Positions 8,361-17,971 of a DNA stretch of 64,000 bases are shown in pieces. Made by a program: the position numbers and the translations under genes. Location of the stretch: the NCBI RefSeq assembly GCF_023276355.1, contig NZ_JALLPL010000001.1, positions 1,240,001 through 1,304,000 on the forward strand. The letters are read 5' to 3'. The notes beneath the pieces are model-generated. The model saw nothing but the letters and a program-made list of their open reading frames with translations, was not told the DNA's origin and ran no database searches. Numbering within the stretch: position 1 is the stretch's first letter; every line of letters begins with the position of its first letter. The DNA is from Haloplanus sp. XH21. GTDB taxonomy: Archaea > Halobacteriota > Halobacteria > Halobacteriales > Haloferacaceae.

Positions 8361-9544
8361 TATGTCTCCTGTCGCGGGTCGAGCGCGTCACGGAGGGCAT
8401 CGCCCATGAAGTTGAACGCGAGGATGGTCGTAAAGAGGAACACGCCGGGCACGGTCGACACCCACCAGGCCGTCGAGAGGTCGCTCCGCCCGGTGGCGAT
8501 GACCTGCCCCCACGAGGGCACGGTCGGATCGCCGAGCGAGAGGAAGGAGAGCGACGCCTCGAAGAGGATGAACCCCGGAATCAGTAGCGTCGCGGCCGTG
8601 ATGACGCTGTTCGAGACGTTCGGGACGAGATGGCGCCGGATGACGTAGAGCGTGCCGGCGCCCGCGCCCCGCGCGGCGGTGACGTAGGCCTCTTCGGCCC
8701 GCTGGAGCGCCTCGGAGCGCACCAGTCGGGCGATACTTCCCCACCCCGTCAGCCCGAAGATGAGGATGAACATGAACAGGCTCCCGCCGAAGAGATACGT
8801 CAAGAGGAGATAGAGGAAGAAAGCCGGGAAGACGAGTTGGATGTCGACGTAGCGCATCAGCGCCTCGTCGATCAGGCCGCCGCCGTAGGCCGCGACGGTG
8901 CCGACCGTCGTCCCGATGGTGACCACGAGCAGCGTCGAGATGAGGCCCACCTTCATGCTGACCTGCATCCCGTAGATGACGAGCACGAGGAGGTCTTTCC
9001 CGTCGCCGGTCGTGCCGAGTGGGTGGGCCATCGTCCCCTGACATCGCCCCTCGACGACGGGGCCGACGCAGTTTACCGGCACCGACGAGTCGACCGAGAA
9101 GTAGGCGGGGGGCTGGTACGCCTGGTCGAGCGCGAGCGCTGGCTGATCGAGCAGTATCGGCCCGATGGTGCCGATCAGGAAGACGACGAGTAGGTAGCCG
9201 ATGCTGAGCACGGCCATCCGGTTCTTCCGGAACTCCCGCCAGTAGTAGACGGTCAGCCGCCGGTTGCCGTAGAGCGGGACGACGACGTAGAACAGGAGCG
9301 CGAGCAGCGTCGCCACGAACAGCCAGTCCAGTTGCGTGACGTTCCACTCGACGGGCGTCGTGATCGTTGGCTGGTCCGCGGGGACGACGGCGTAGTCGTA
9401 GACGAAGGCGGCGATGAGCGTCACTCCGGCGAGGAGCGCCCCCCAGTCGCGCCGCGAGAGCGTCGAGAACCGACTGCCCGTCTCCTCCCAGTCGACGGAT
9501 TCGAAGGTGTCTGTCGCGTCGTCGGTGTCGCTTGTCCCCGCCAT
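8360..9544 (-). CDS. oppC: oligopeptide ABC transporter permease OppC
   Basis: This 394-residue permease of the binding-protein-dependent transport family has the EAA loop around EEAYVTAARGAGAGTLYVIR. It is longer than the usual 280-310 residues. Two extra hydrophobic segments (about 33-52 and 68-92) precede the canonical WREFRKNRMAVLSIGY start, and a loop near 165-180 carries two cysteines (VNCVGPVVEGRCQG). The extra N-terminal helices are the odd feature. One-base overlaps with oppD and oppB mark tight coupling. Confidence 0.93.
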   Translation of the reverse strand: MAGTSDTDDATDTFESVDWEETGSRFSTLSRRDWGALLAGVTLIAAFVYDYAVVPADQPTITTPVEWNVTQLDWLFVATLLALLFYVVVPLYGNRRLTVYYWREFRKNRMAVLSIGYLLVVFLIGTIGPILLDQPALALDQAYQPPAYFSVDSSVPVNCVGPVVEGRCQGTMAHPLGTTGDGKDLLVLVIYGMQVSMKVGLISTLLVVTIGTTVGTVAAYGGGLIDEALMRYVDIQLVFPAFFLYLLLTYLFGGSLFMFILIFGLTGWGSIARLVRSEALQRAEEAYVTAARGAGAGTLYVIRRHLVPNVSNSVITAATLLIPGFILFEASLSFLSLGDPTVPSWGQVIATGRSDLSTAWWVSTVPGVFLFTTILAFNFMGDALRDALDPRQET

Positions 9545-10512
9545 CAGCGATCACCGTAGTCGATGCGCGGGTCGAGCACCGTGTACGCCACGTCCTGGAG
9601 CAAGTTGCCGATGACGGAGACGAACGTGAAGATGAGCGTCGTCCCGAGCACGAGCGACGTGTCCTGGGCGATGATGGCGTTGTAGGACAGTTGTCCCAGC
9701 CCGGGAATGCCGAACACCACCTCGACGAGATACGACGCCGCGAGGAAGATACCGAGGATGTCGCCGACGAGGATGGTCATCAGCGGCACCGCCGCCGGGC
9801 GCAGAACGTGGCGCGTGAGGATGCGGTAGCCGCCCGCGCCCTTGGCTTTCGCCGTCTTGACGAACTCCGCTTCGACGTACTCCAGCGCCTCGGCCCGGGA
9901 GTAGCGCATGATGCCCGCGATGGTTCCCGTCACCAGCACGATGACGGGCAAGACGAGTTGTCGGGCCATCCCGAGGCTGAGGAAGGGTAGGTCGGCGTCG
10001 AACACGACCGGGAACCAGCCGAGTTGCACCCCGAACACCAGCAGGAGGATGATGGCGAACCAGAAGTTGGGGATGGCGTAGCCGAAGAACGCGAAGAAGG
10101 TGGCGGCGTAGTCCGTCTTGGTGTACTGGTTGGTCGCGGAGTAGAGCCCGATCGAGAGGCCGAGGAGGATCGAGAGGATCGTCGTCGGGATGGAGTAGAC
10201 GGCGGTGTAGGGAAGCGCGCTCGTGATCGCGTCCATCACGGGCTGTGACCGGCTCTCGGACCACCCCCAGTTGAGCGTCAGCATGTTGTGCATATACTCC
10301 CGGTAGCGAGTCCACGGCGACCGGTCGAGGCCGCGTCGCGCCTCGAACGCTTCCTCGGCGGCCTCCGCCGATCCGCCGCTGGCCGCGGCCTGGAACTGCA
10401 TCTGCTCGGCCGCCGGATTCGGCGTGATCGCGAGCAGCCCCCAGGTGATCGAGAGGATGAGATACGTCGCGATCACCGCCCACGCGACCCGCCGGACCAC
10501 GTACCAGCGCAT
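9544..10512 (-). CDS. oppB: oligopeptide ABC transporter permease OppB
   Basis: This permease of about 322 residues starts MRWYVVRRVAWAVIATYLIL, typical of OppB/DppB first helices. The EAA motif lies in EYVEAEFVKTAKAKGAG and about six membrane segments are visible. With OppC it forms the channel. ATG at 10512 is chosen over an in-frame GTG six bases upstream, since the family begins at this methionine. It lies 31 nt downstream of the oppA stop. Confidence 0.93.
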   Translation of the reverse strand: MRWYVVRRVAWAVIATYLILSITWGLLAITPNPAAEQMQFQAAASGGSAEAAEEAFEARRGLDRSPWTRYREYMHNMLTLNWGWSESRSQPVMDAITSALPYTAVYSIPTTILSILLGLSIGLYSATNQYTKTDYAATFFAFFGYAIPNFWFAIILLLVFGVQLGWFPVVFDADLPFLSLGMARQLVLPVIVLVTGTIAGIMRYSRAEALEYVEAEFVKTAKAKGAGGYRILTRHVLRPAAVPLMTILVGDILGIFLAASYLVEVVFGIPGLGQLSYNAIIAQDTSLVLGTTLIFTFVSVIGNLLQDVAYTVLDPRIDYGDR

Positions 10513-10543
10513 GCTCACCGGTCCGGTCGCCTCCCCGAACCGG

Positions 10544-12373
10544 TCACGCGAAGTACCATGTCTGGGCGTCCCATACCGTGTTGAACTCCTCGTCGTACCC
10601 CCGTACGTCGTCGGCGAAGCCGGTCACGCTCGACGGCATCGCGAGGAAGCCGAAGGGCTGTTCCTCGCTGATGAGGCCGAACGCCTCGCCGAACAGTTCC
10701 CGACGCCGCCCTTCGTCCGTCGTCGATGACGCCTGCTCGTACAGGCCGGCGATGTCCGCCTCCGGATAGTAGCCGTAGAAGTTGATCCCGCCCCGCTCCT
10801 CGAAGAAGCCCTTGCTCGACGCCGGCGTGAACGGATAGGTGTTGAACTGCAGGTTGAGCGACATGTCCCACGGCTCGGCGCTCGTGGCCACGTCCCGCGG
10901 GCCGCCGTTGAACATGCCCGCGGTCCACTCGGGGTCGGTCCCCGCCGGTGCCGATGTCTCGACGTAGTTGCTCTGGAACGTCGATGTCGAGACGGCTTCG
11001 GGTTGGACGGCGATGCCGGCGTTCTCGCCGAACTCCTGGGCGACGAACTCCGCGATGGTCCCTTCGGTCGGTTGGCCGGAGTCGTAGTAGAGCGACAGCG
11101 TCACCTGTTCGCCGTCGCCGTCGACGAGGCGGTCACCCTCGTACGCGTACGCCGTGTCCGAGAGCGCGTCGGCGAGTCGGGAGCGCGTCGGCTCCGGTCC
11201 GTACCGGTCGCCGACGCCGAACTCCTCGACGCGGCTGTCGTCGTACCAGTCGGACCACTCCGGTTGCATGGTCTGGGCCACGTTCGCGTAGCCGCGGTAG
11301 ATGTTCTCCGTGATCGTCTCCTTGTCGACGGCAAAGGCCAGCGCGCGCCGGACCGCTTTCGAGCGAAACGGCTGCCAGCCGTTCGCCCGCATGTTGTAGA
11401 CGAGGAGACGGAGATAGGGCTGTGGCGTGACGTTGAGGGTGACGGTCTGCAGGTTCTCGAAGCGTTCGGCCTTGTCGGGCGGGACGCCCACGGAGTCCAC
11501 CTCGCCGGATTCGAGCGCGCCGAGCCGGGTGCTCTCCTCCGAAATCACGCGGGTCGTCTGCTGGTCGAAATACGGCGCCTCACGGAACCGCTCTGGCACG
11601 CCGTCGACGTCTCTGAGGTAGTAGTCCTCGTTTCGCGTGACGACGTACTGGGCCGAGCGATCCCACTGCTCGTAGGTGTACGGGCCGAGGTTCCCCGTGT
11701 AGGCGAGCGTGTTCAGTTCCTCGTCCTGTTGTAGTCCCTCGCCGTCCTGGTCCGGGACGTACTTCTCCAAAATTCCTTTCGGCACGCACTGCTGGCGCCA
11801 CAGGACGGGCTTGAACGGGAACGACGGATCGACCTCGAACAGGCGAATCTCGAAGGTCCGCGTCCCGGTCCGTTCGATCGGGATCGGCTCCTGTTCCCCG
11901 GTGTCGGGGTTCGTCCGGAACCAGGCGCCGGCGTCGGGGTAGCCGCTCCAGTTTTCCTCGGCCTGGAAGACGTTCCGTATCATGTACACCCAGTCCTCGG
12001 CGGTCATCTGGCCGTACCCGGCGCCCCACTCCAGATTCTCTCGGAGCTCGATCTCGTAGACGCGTCCGTCGTCGGTCGAGTAGTCGGCCCACAGCGGGAA
12101 GATCTCCCGCTCGGGTTTGATCGCCCACGCCCCGTCGAGCGTGTCGGTGACGTACGCGCCCGAGGTGGAGTCGGCGATGGTGAGCCAGTTGAGCGACTGC
12201 GCGTCGACGCTGGTGGCGGAGACGTAGGTTCCCTGGACGCTCCGCCCGCCGCTCTCCTCGCTCCCGCCGGACGAACAGCCCGCGAGGCCGGCGACCCCCG
12301 CTGCCCCAAACAGCTTCAGTACGTCGCGGCGTTCCGTGACCCCCGATCCGCGACGGTCGTTACCAGACGGCAT
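10544..12373 (-). CDS. oppA: peptide-binding lipoprotein OppA
   Basis: This 609-residue solute-binding protein of SBP family 5 opens with a twin-arginine signal (ERRDVLKLFG) and a lipobox ending at Cys33 (LAGC). It is therefore exported folded and lipid-anchored on the outer face. The mature part has the large two-lobe length typical of oligopeptide binders. It delivers peptides to OppBC. A CTAATACC box (TATTAG on the minus strand) lies 25-32 nt upstream, so this first gene of oppA-B-C-D-F has its own promoter. Confidence 0.93.
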   Translation of the reverse strand: MPSGNDRRGSGVTERRDVLKLFGAAGVAGLAGCSSGGSEESGGRSVQGTYVSATSVDAQSLNWLTIADSTSGAYVTDTLDGAWAIKPEREIFPLWADYSTDDGRVYEIELRENLEWGAGYGQMTAEDWVYMIRNVFQAEENWSGYPDAGAWFRTNPDTGEQEPIPIERTGTRTFEIRLFEVDPSFPFKPVLWRQQCVPKGILEKYVPDQDGEGLQQDEELNTLAYTGNLGPYTYEQWDRSAQYVVTRNEDYYLRDVDGVPERFREAPYFDQQTTRVISEESTRLGALESGEVDSVGVPPDKAERFENLQTVTLNVTPQPYLRLLVYNMRANGWQPFRSKAVRRALAFAVDKETITENIYRGYANVAQTMQPEWSDWYDDSRVEEFGVGDRYGPEPTRSRLADALSDTAYAYEGDRLVDGDGEQVTLSLYYDSGQPTEGTIAEFVAQEFGENAGIAVQPEAVSTSTFQSNYVETSAPAGTDPEWTAGMFNGGPRDVATSAEPWDMSLNLQFNTYPFTPASSKGFFEERGGINFYGYYPEADIAGLYEQASSTTDEGRRRELFGEAFGLISEEQPFGFLAMPSSVTGFADDVRGYDEEFNTVWDAQTWYFA

Positions 12374-12397
12374 ACGCTTTGCAAACGGTGGTGCGCA

Positions 12398-12405
12398 CTA
12401 ATACC
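12398..12405 (-). promoter_or_regulatory. TATA-like box for the opp operon
   Basis: GGTATTAG on the minus strand lies 25-32 nt before the oppA start and 48 nt beyond the hpt stop. It probably drives the whole opp operon. Confidence 0.55.
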
Positions 12406-12453
12406 CATCGGTCGGCAAAACCACGAACCACCGGACACCGGCGCGGTCGACGG

Positions 12454-13020
12454 CTATCCGTCGCCGTGTGGATCCGTAATGATGACTTCGCCGTCCTCGA
12501 CGGTGACGTTGATGAGCGTCTTGACGCTGTAGCCCGTCTCGTCGAGTTCGTTCGGTCCCGCCTTCTTGATGACAGCGACCACGTCGCTGACGTCCGCACC
12601 GATATGTTCGAGGGCGTCGATGATCGCGTTCATCGTGCCGCCGGTCGAGAGCACGTCGTCCAGGACGAGCACGCGGTCGCCCGCCTCCACGTCGTTGATG
12701 TACATCTCGCTCTCGGAGTAGCCGGTCTGGGCCGAGAGCGACACCTCGCCTTCGAGACCGTACTGGCGTTTCCGGATGACGACCAGCGGGATGTCGGTCA
12801 TCAGCGAGACGGCGGTGGAGATGTGGATGCCCATCGCCGCCGGCGTGACGATCTTGTCGATGTCCTCCAGATCCGCCTTGCGGATGATCTTGATGACGAT
12901 CTCGCGGAGGAGTTCGGGTCGGAGCATCGGTACGCCGTCGCTGACGGGGTGGACGAAGTACTCGTACTCGTCTTTCTCGATGATCGGGGCGTCGAGAAGC
13001 GACTGCCGCAACTGGTCCAT
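12454..13020 (-). CDS. hpt: hypoxanthine/guanine-type phosphoribosyltransferase (Hpt)
   Basis: This 188-residue type I phosphoribosyltransferase has the PRPP-binding loop [14 protein letters not shown] at 117-130. It resembles the archaeal purine-salvage group that joins hypoxanthine or guanine to PRPP. The sequence looks related to adenine phosphoribosyltransferases, so base preference is not certain. CTTTATTC on the minus strand lies 23-30 nt upstream. It stands alone between the opp and Mrp operons. Confidence 0.88.
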   Translation of the reverse strand: MDQLRQSLLDAPIIEKDEYEYFVHPVSDGVPMLRPELLREIVIKIIRKADLEDIDKIVTPAAMGIHISTAVSLMTDIPLVVIRKRQYGLEGEVSLSAQTGYSESEMYINDVEAGDRVLVLDDVLSTGGTMNAIIDALEHIGADVSDVVAVIKKAGPNELDETGYSVKTLINVTVEDGEVIITDPHGDG

Positions 13021-13037
13021 GTCGTCCGTACCGACCG

Positions 13038-13050
13038 TTTAGAATAAAGT
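13038..13050 (-). promoter_or_regulatory. TATA-like box for hpt
   Basis: CTTTATTCTAAA on the minus strand lies about 19-30 nt before the hpt start, the best promoter-like stretch in the 48-nt gap. Confidence 0.55.
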
Positions 13051-13068
13051 CTGGCGATTCCCGGGTGG

Positions 13069-14811
13069 CTATACGATTCCGAGCCACGTCAGCACGCCAG
13101 CGAGCACCACGATCAGCACGAAGATGCTCTCCCCGATGTTGGCGCGGAGGCGGGCGAAGGCGGCCGAGTCGGCACGCAGGGCCGTCGCGCGCTCGACCAG
13201 CGCGACGGCGGCGCGGTCGACGGCCGCGTACGTCTCGGTCACGCCGTGGACGAGCGCGCGCGTCCCGTAGAAGGCGAGCGGATTGTACCCCGCGTCGACG
13301 TCGGGGACGCGCCCCACCTTCGACAGCGGGCGTTTGAGGATGACGAAGCCGAGCACGCCCGCCGCGGCGAGCGCGATTCCCTCGACCACGTGGCCCACGG
13401 TGTAGGTGTGGTAGACGTGGGCGACGACGGTTCCGTCGGTCACGTCGAACGGGAGCAGACTGAACAGCGCGCCGTCGAAGACGCCGTAGAACACACACAG
13501 TGCCGCGACGAGCAGCATCGCAACCTGCTGTGTCCGCGGTGCCGATGTCACGGGGGCGCCCTCGTACGGTCCGTGGAGGAAGGCGTAGTAGCCGAACTTG
13601 ATGAACGACAGGAACGTGCCGACGCCGCCGACGAGGAGCAGCAACTCCAGCGTGTAGAAGTCGCCGACGACGAGCGGTCCTTTCACGAACGTGTAGTGGC
13701 TGGCGGAGATCACGATGCCCTTGCTGACGAAACCGTTGAAGCCGGGGAAGCCGGCGATGGAGAGCGCGGCGATGGTGAAGGCGATGGCCGTGACCGGCAT
13801 CTCGCGGGCCAGACCGCCGAGATACTTCAGGTTCTCCTCGTCCGTCTGGTAGATGATCGCTCCCGCCGTCATGAACAGGAGGCTCTTGTAGAGGATGTGG
13901 TTGAAGACGTGGCCGAACGCGCCCGCCTGCGCCAGCGCGCTGCCGATGCCGACGCCCGCGACCATGTAGCCGACCTGGGACTGGATGTGGTAGGAGAGCA
14001 GGCGGCGCATGTCGTTCTGGAGGAGGGCGGCGGCGGCGCCGAAGACGGCCATCGCCCCGCCCATGTAGGCGATCCAGAGGTGCCCCTCGGGGAAGGCGCG
14101 GTACATGGCGTAGACGCCCGTCTTGGTCGTGTACACACAGAGGAAGACGCTCGCGGCGATATGCGGGCGCGGATAGGTGTCCGGCAGCCACGCGTGCAGG
14201 CCGATGAAGCCGACGTTGACGCCGATGCCGATGGCGGCGAGCAACTGTGGCACCGTGCCGACCATCCCGCTCGCGGCGGTGAAGAGGAAGGAGCCGACTT
14301 CGACGTAGTGCCACGCGACGGCCGCGAGGACGAGACTGCCGCCGATGCCGTGCAGGATGGCGTAGCGGAAGCCCGCCCGCACCGCCTTCCCGCCGTAGTC
14401 CCAGACGAGGATGGTGCTCGTGACGGCCATCAGCTCCCACCAGACGACCATCGTCAGCCAGTCGCCGGCGAAGACGGCGCCCAGACTCGATCCGACGTAG
14501 GTGAGCGCGTACGCCGTCTGCCGACTGCTCGCGCCTGTCGCCCACGAGTAGCCGACGGCGACGGTGGCGATGAACGCGAAGACGAGGCCGACGATCCGCG
14601 AGAAGGGGTCGACCGCGAAGAAGACGGCGTCGAAGCCGAACAGCTGTCCGGGCAGGTGGGTCCCCGCGGGGACGACCCACACCCACACCGTGACGAGGGC
14701 AGCGGTGGCACCGCCGACGAGATGGCCGAGCCGGCGACCGGCCAGTCCCGCGACGAGCGCGGCCGCGAGGACGACGATGCCCGGCGGGATCATGGTGAGC
14801 GGGCCAGCCAT
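13069..14811 (-). CDS. Mrp antiporter D-type subunit, distal paralogue (580 aa)
   Basis: This polytopic proton-conducting subunit of the NuoL/M/N-MrpA/D family is the last gene of the antiporter operon. It keeps the TM5-type glutamate (VVWWEL), a lysine in YTTKTGVYAMYR and another in HILYKSLLF. At the conserved TM7 lysine (KAAxxPLHxW in relatives) it has Asn, in VNVGFIGLHAWLPD. The start is ATG at 14811, which overlaps the upstream stop as ATGA; a longer open frame upstream lies inside the neighbour. It probably forms part of the ion channel, perhaps with altered proton handling. Confidence 0.9.
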   Translation of the reverse strand: MAGPLTMIPPGIVVLAAALVAGLAGRRLGHLVGGATAALVTVWVWVVPAGTHLPGQLFGFDAVFFAVDPFSRIVGLVFAFIATVAVGYSWATGASSRQTAYALTYVGSSLGAVFAGDWLTMVVWWELMAVTSTILVWDYGGKAVRAGFRYAILHGIGGSLVLAAVAWHYVEVGSFLFTAASGMVGTVPQLLAAIGIGVNVGFIGLHAWLPDTYPRPHIAASVFLCVYTTKTGVYAMYRAFPEGHLWIAYMGGAMAVFGAAAALLQNDMRRLLSYHIQSQVGYMVAGVGIGSALAQAGAFGHVFNHILYKSLLFMTAGAIIYQTDEENLKYLGGLAREMPVTAIAFTIAALSIAGFPGFNGFVSKGIVISASHYTFVKGPLVVGDFYTLELLLLVGGVGTFLSFIKFGYYAFLHGPYEGAPVTSAPRTQQVAMLLVAALCVFYGVFDGALFSLLPFDVTDGTVVAHVYHTYTVGHVVEGIALAAAGVLGFVILKRPLSKVGRVPDVDAGYNPLAFYGTRALVHGVTETYAAVDRAAVALVERATALRADSAAFARLRANIGESIFVLIVVLAGVLTWLGIV

Positions 14812-16487
14812 CAGACGGCCCCCCCCGTCGCCGCCGCGACGATGACCTCGACGAGGCGGAGGAAGACGGCGGTCCGCGGGATGACGCCGAGGACGACGGC
14901 CCCCGTCATCGCCGCGAGGATGGGACCGAGCATGAACCACGTGCTCTCGGCGCCGCGCCACCCACGACGCTCCCAGCCGCCGGCGGGCGGACCGCCGTGG
15001 TGGCTCTCTTCCCCGCCGTGCGGGCTTTCGAGCCCGTCGTCATCCCCGTGCCCGCCGTCGGTGATGGGGTCGGATTCCGGCCGGGATGCCTCGGGAAGGA
15101 TCGACCGCGACTCGCCGCCGAGGGAGAACTCGACGAGCGGTTTGGCGTCGTGGTCGTCCTCGCTCTCGAAGAAGGCCTGGTAGAACACGGGCCAGAAGTA
15201 GGCGATGTTGAGGACGCCCGAGAGCAGGAGGACGACGGCGAAGAGCGTCTGCCCGGCGCTGACGCTCCCGAGTAGGAGATACCACTTGCTGACGAAGCCG
15301 GCGACGAGGGGGATGCCGGCCATGCCCGCGGCCGCGACGCCGAAGGCGAGCATCGTCAGTGGCATCCGCTTGCCGATGCCGGCCATCTCGCTGATGTCGT
15401 CGGTGTGGGTTTCGACGTGGATGGCGCCCGCGGTGAAAAAGAGGGTAAGTTTCATGAATGCGTGAGCGGGGATGTGGAGCAGGCCGCCGGTGATGGACTG
15501 CGGGTCGAGGACGGCGAGGCCGAGGACGATGTAAGAGAGTTGGCTCACCGTCGAGTACGCCAGCCGGCGCTTGAGGTTGTCCTGGCGGAGCGCGATGATG
15601 CTCGCGATGAGGAGCGTCGCGGCGGCGACGATGGCGAGCGGAAGCCCGAGGCCGAGCGAGGCGGTGAGGTCGACGCCGAAGACGTCGAGGAGGACGCGCG
15701 CGACGCCGAACACGCCGCTTTTGACGACGGCGACGGCGTGGAGCAGGCCGGAGACGGGCGTCGGCGCGACCATCGCGTCGGGGAGCCACGAATGCAGGGG
15801 CATTAGCGCCGCCTTGACGCCGAAGCCGACGACGAGCAGGACGAACGCGGCCCGCGCGAGGAGGGGATCGGATTCCGCGAGGCCCGCGATGCCGCCCGGG
15901 GTGAAGGCCGTCGTCCCCGTCATGGTGGCGACGAGCACCGTCCCCGCGAGGACGGCGACGCCGCCGCCGAAGGTGTACGCGAGATACTTCCGCCCGGCGG
16001 CCCGCGCCTCCGGCGTCTCGTCGTGGGTGACGAGGGGGTAGGTCGCGACCGTCAGCAGTTCGTAGAAGACGAACAGCGTGACGAGGTTGGCAGCGAAGGC
16101 GACGCCGAGGGCGGCGGCGACGCTCGCGGCGAAGGCCGCGAAGTAGCGGGTCTGGGCGTGTTCGTCGAGGCCGCGCACGTAGCCGATGCTGTAGAAACTC
16201 GTGATCAGCCAGAGGAGGCTGGCGACGGTGGCGAAGAGGAGGCCGAGCGGGTCGGCCCGGAGCGAGAGGTCGACGCCCGCGACGAACGTCCCCAGTTCGG
16301 AGACGAGGATCGTCCCGTTGAGGGCAGCGGGGAGCATGCTGGCGACGATGGCGAAGGCCCCGCCCGCCGCGAGGATCGTCCAGCTTTCACGGAGGTTCGG
16401 CCGGCGGCCGGAGGCGAGGATCGGTACGACGGCGACCGCCGCGAGCGCGACGGCCAGAGCCGGTCGGAGTGAGGTGATCTCAGTCAT
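14811..16487 (-). CDS. Mrp antiporter D-type subunit, middle paralogue (558 aa)
   Basis: This polytopic family member has the full set of conserved charges: Glu in FVFYELLTV, Lys in VKAALMPLHSWLPD, Lys in VVKSGVFGVAR and Lys in HAFMKLTLFF. A hydrophilic His/Gly/Glu-rich insert near the C-terminus (about 470-510) includes several histidines. It should translocate H+ or Na+ with its paralogues. Four-base overlaps occur on both sides (ATGA). Confidence 0.92.
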   Translation of the reverse strand: MTEITSLRPALAVALAAVAVVPILASGRRPNLRESWTILAAGGAFAIVASMLPAALNGTILVSELGTFVAGVDLSLRADPLGLLFATVASLLWLITSFYSIGYVRGLDEHAQTRYFAAFAASVAAALGVAFAANLVTLFVFYELLTVATYPLVTHDETPEARAAGRKYLAYTFGGGVAVLAGTVLVATMTGTTAFTPGGIAGLAESDPLLARAAFVLLVVGFGVKAALMPLHSWLPDAMVAPTPVSGLLHAVAVVKSGVFGVARVLLDVFGVDLTASLGLGLPLAIVAAATLLIASIIALRQDNLKRRLAYSTVSQLSYIVLGLAVLDPQSITGGLLHIPAHAFMKLTLFFTAGAIHVETHTDDISEMAGIGKRMPLTMLAFGVAAAGMAGIPLVAGFVSKWYLLLGSVSAGQTLFAVVLLLSGVLNIAYFWPVFYQAFFESEDDHDAKPLVEFSLGGESRSILPEASRPESDPITDGGHGDDDGLESPHGGEESHHGGPPAGGWERRGWRGAESTWFMLGPILAAMTGAVVLGVIPRTAVFLRLVEVIVAAATGGAV

Positions 16488-17971
16488 GAGGCGAGAAGGG
16501 TGTCGATGGTCGGTTCGAGCAGTGCTTGCAGGTCGGTGACGAGGAGGCCGAGCGCGACGGCGACGACGGCGGCGCCGACGACGAGCGCCACCGACCGCCG
16601 CGACGGTGCGGTGACGGCGTCAGTGCCGCCGTCGGCCGCGGCCCCCACCGGCTCCGACATCGGGGCGACGTACATCCGTTCGATCAGCCGTGCGAAGTAG
16701 GCGAGCGTCAGGAGCGTCGACGCGAAGATGACGACCGCCAGGGGCCAGGTACCGGCCCGCACGGCGCCGAGTGCGATATACCACTTGCCCGCGAAGCCGA
16801 CCGCCGGCGGGACGCCCACCATCGCGAGCATGAGGACGGCGCTCGCCCCGCCGAGGATCGGGAACCGGTCGGCGAGACCCGCGTACTCGTCGACGGTCCG
16901 GGCGCCGGTCGCGTCGTCGACGGCGCCCGCGGCGACGAACAGCCCCCCTTTCATGACCGCGTGGCCGAGCAGGTGGACGACCCCGCCGAAGACGGCCGCC
17001 GGCGTCCCGATGGCGACCGCCGCGACCACGAGGCCGTACTGGGACACCGACGAGTACGCGAGCATCCGCTTGATGTCGGACTGGACGACGGCGAGGACGC
17101 TCCCGATGACGATGCTCGCCGTCGCGAAGACGACGAGCGCGTCGCGGGCGACGGGTACGGCGTCGAAGAAGGCGGGCGTGTAGACGGTGTACACCAGGCG
17201 CGCGAGGACGTAGGCCGCGACCGTCGAGACCAGCGCGGAGATGAGCGCGCTCACGCTGTTGGGCGCGTCCTGATACGCGCCTGGCTGCCACGTATGCAGC
17301 GGGAACAGCGCCGCCTTGGTCGCGAGGCCGACGACGATGAACCCGAAGGAGGCGAGCACGAGCGGCGAGGTGTAGCCCACCTCGGCCAGTTTGACCGAGA
17401 GGTCGGCCATGTTGAGCGTCCCCGTGGCGACGAGCGCGTAGCCGACGCCGAGCAGGTACACCGAGGCGGCGACGGTCCCGAAGAGGAGGTATTTCAGCGC
17501 CGACACCGCGGACTCACCGGTGCCCGCGCTCGCGACCAAGGCGTAGGTCGCCAGCCCCGAAATCTCGAGGAAGACGTAGAGGTTGAACACGTCGCCGGTG
17601 ACGGTCATCCCCGAGAGGCCAGCCACGAGCAGCAGATACTCGGTGTAGAACGCGGTGCTATCGGGGTCGTCCTCGGCGGCGAACGCCAGGATCACCAGCG
17701 AGACGACGGCGACGAGGACGACTACGACCGCGGACAGCCCGTCGACGACGAGTTCGATGCCGTAGGGGGCGACGAAGCCGCCGACTTCGGTCGACAGGGG
17801 GCCGGCGTCGATGGCCCGCCAGCCGATCCAGCCCGCGAGCCCGGCCTGTCCGAGGAGGGTGAGGCCGGCGACGGCGGGCGACGCGTCCTCTCGCACTAGC
17901 CCGGCCGCGAGGACGAGGAGGGCGCCGAGCAGCGGCAGGGCGACCAGCAGGGGGACGAACGCCTCAGTCAT
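16484..17971 (-). CDS. mnhD: Mrp antiporter subunit MnhD (495 aa)
   Basis: This 495-residue protein has about 14 membrane helices and the MnhD length. It has Glu in LYVFLEISG and the TM7 lysine in TKAALFPLHTWQPG. The next helix, SALISALVSTVAAYVLAR, lacks the lysine found in its paralogues, while HAVMKGGLF keeps the later one. It lies directly after mnhC, the usual D position. The start overlaps the mnhC stop by eight bases. Confidence 0.94.
   Translation of the reverse strand: MTEAFVPLLVALPLLGALLVLAAGLVREDASPAVAGLTLLGQAGLAGWIGWRAIDAGPLSTEVGGFVAPYGIELVVDGLSAVVVVLVAVVSLVILAFAAEDDPDSTAFYTEYLLLVAGLSGMTVTGDVFNLYVFLEISGLATYALVASAGTGESAVSALKYLLFGTVAASVYLLGVGYALVATGTLNMADLSVKLAEVGYTSPLVLASFGFIVVGLATKAALFPLHTWQPGAYQDAPNSVSALISALVSTVAAYVLARLVYTVYTPAFFDAVPVARDALVVFATASIVIGSVLAVVQSDIKRMLAYSSVSQYGLVVAAVAIGTPAAVFGGVVHLLGHAVMKGGLFVAAGAVDDATGARTVDEYAGLADRFPILGGASAVLMLAMVGVPPAVGFAGKWYIALGAVRAGTWPLAVVIFASTLLTLAYFARLIERMYVAPMSEPVGAAADGGTDAVTAPSRRSVALVVGAAVVAVALGLLVTDLQALLEPTIDTLLAS

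Noticed and set aside
12398-14686. 762-codon minus-strand frame, very Arg-rich
   Set aside because: It is a shifted frame over hpt and an Mrp subunit; Arg/Pro/Gly-rich translation marks it as a shadow.
13246-15183. 645-codon plus-strand frame rich in Asp, Glu and Arg
   Set aside because: It is antisense to two Mrp subunits; the composition is the mirror of hydrophobic codons, not a real protein.
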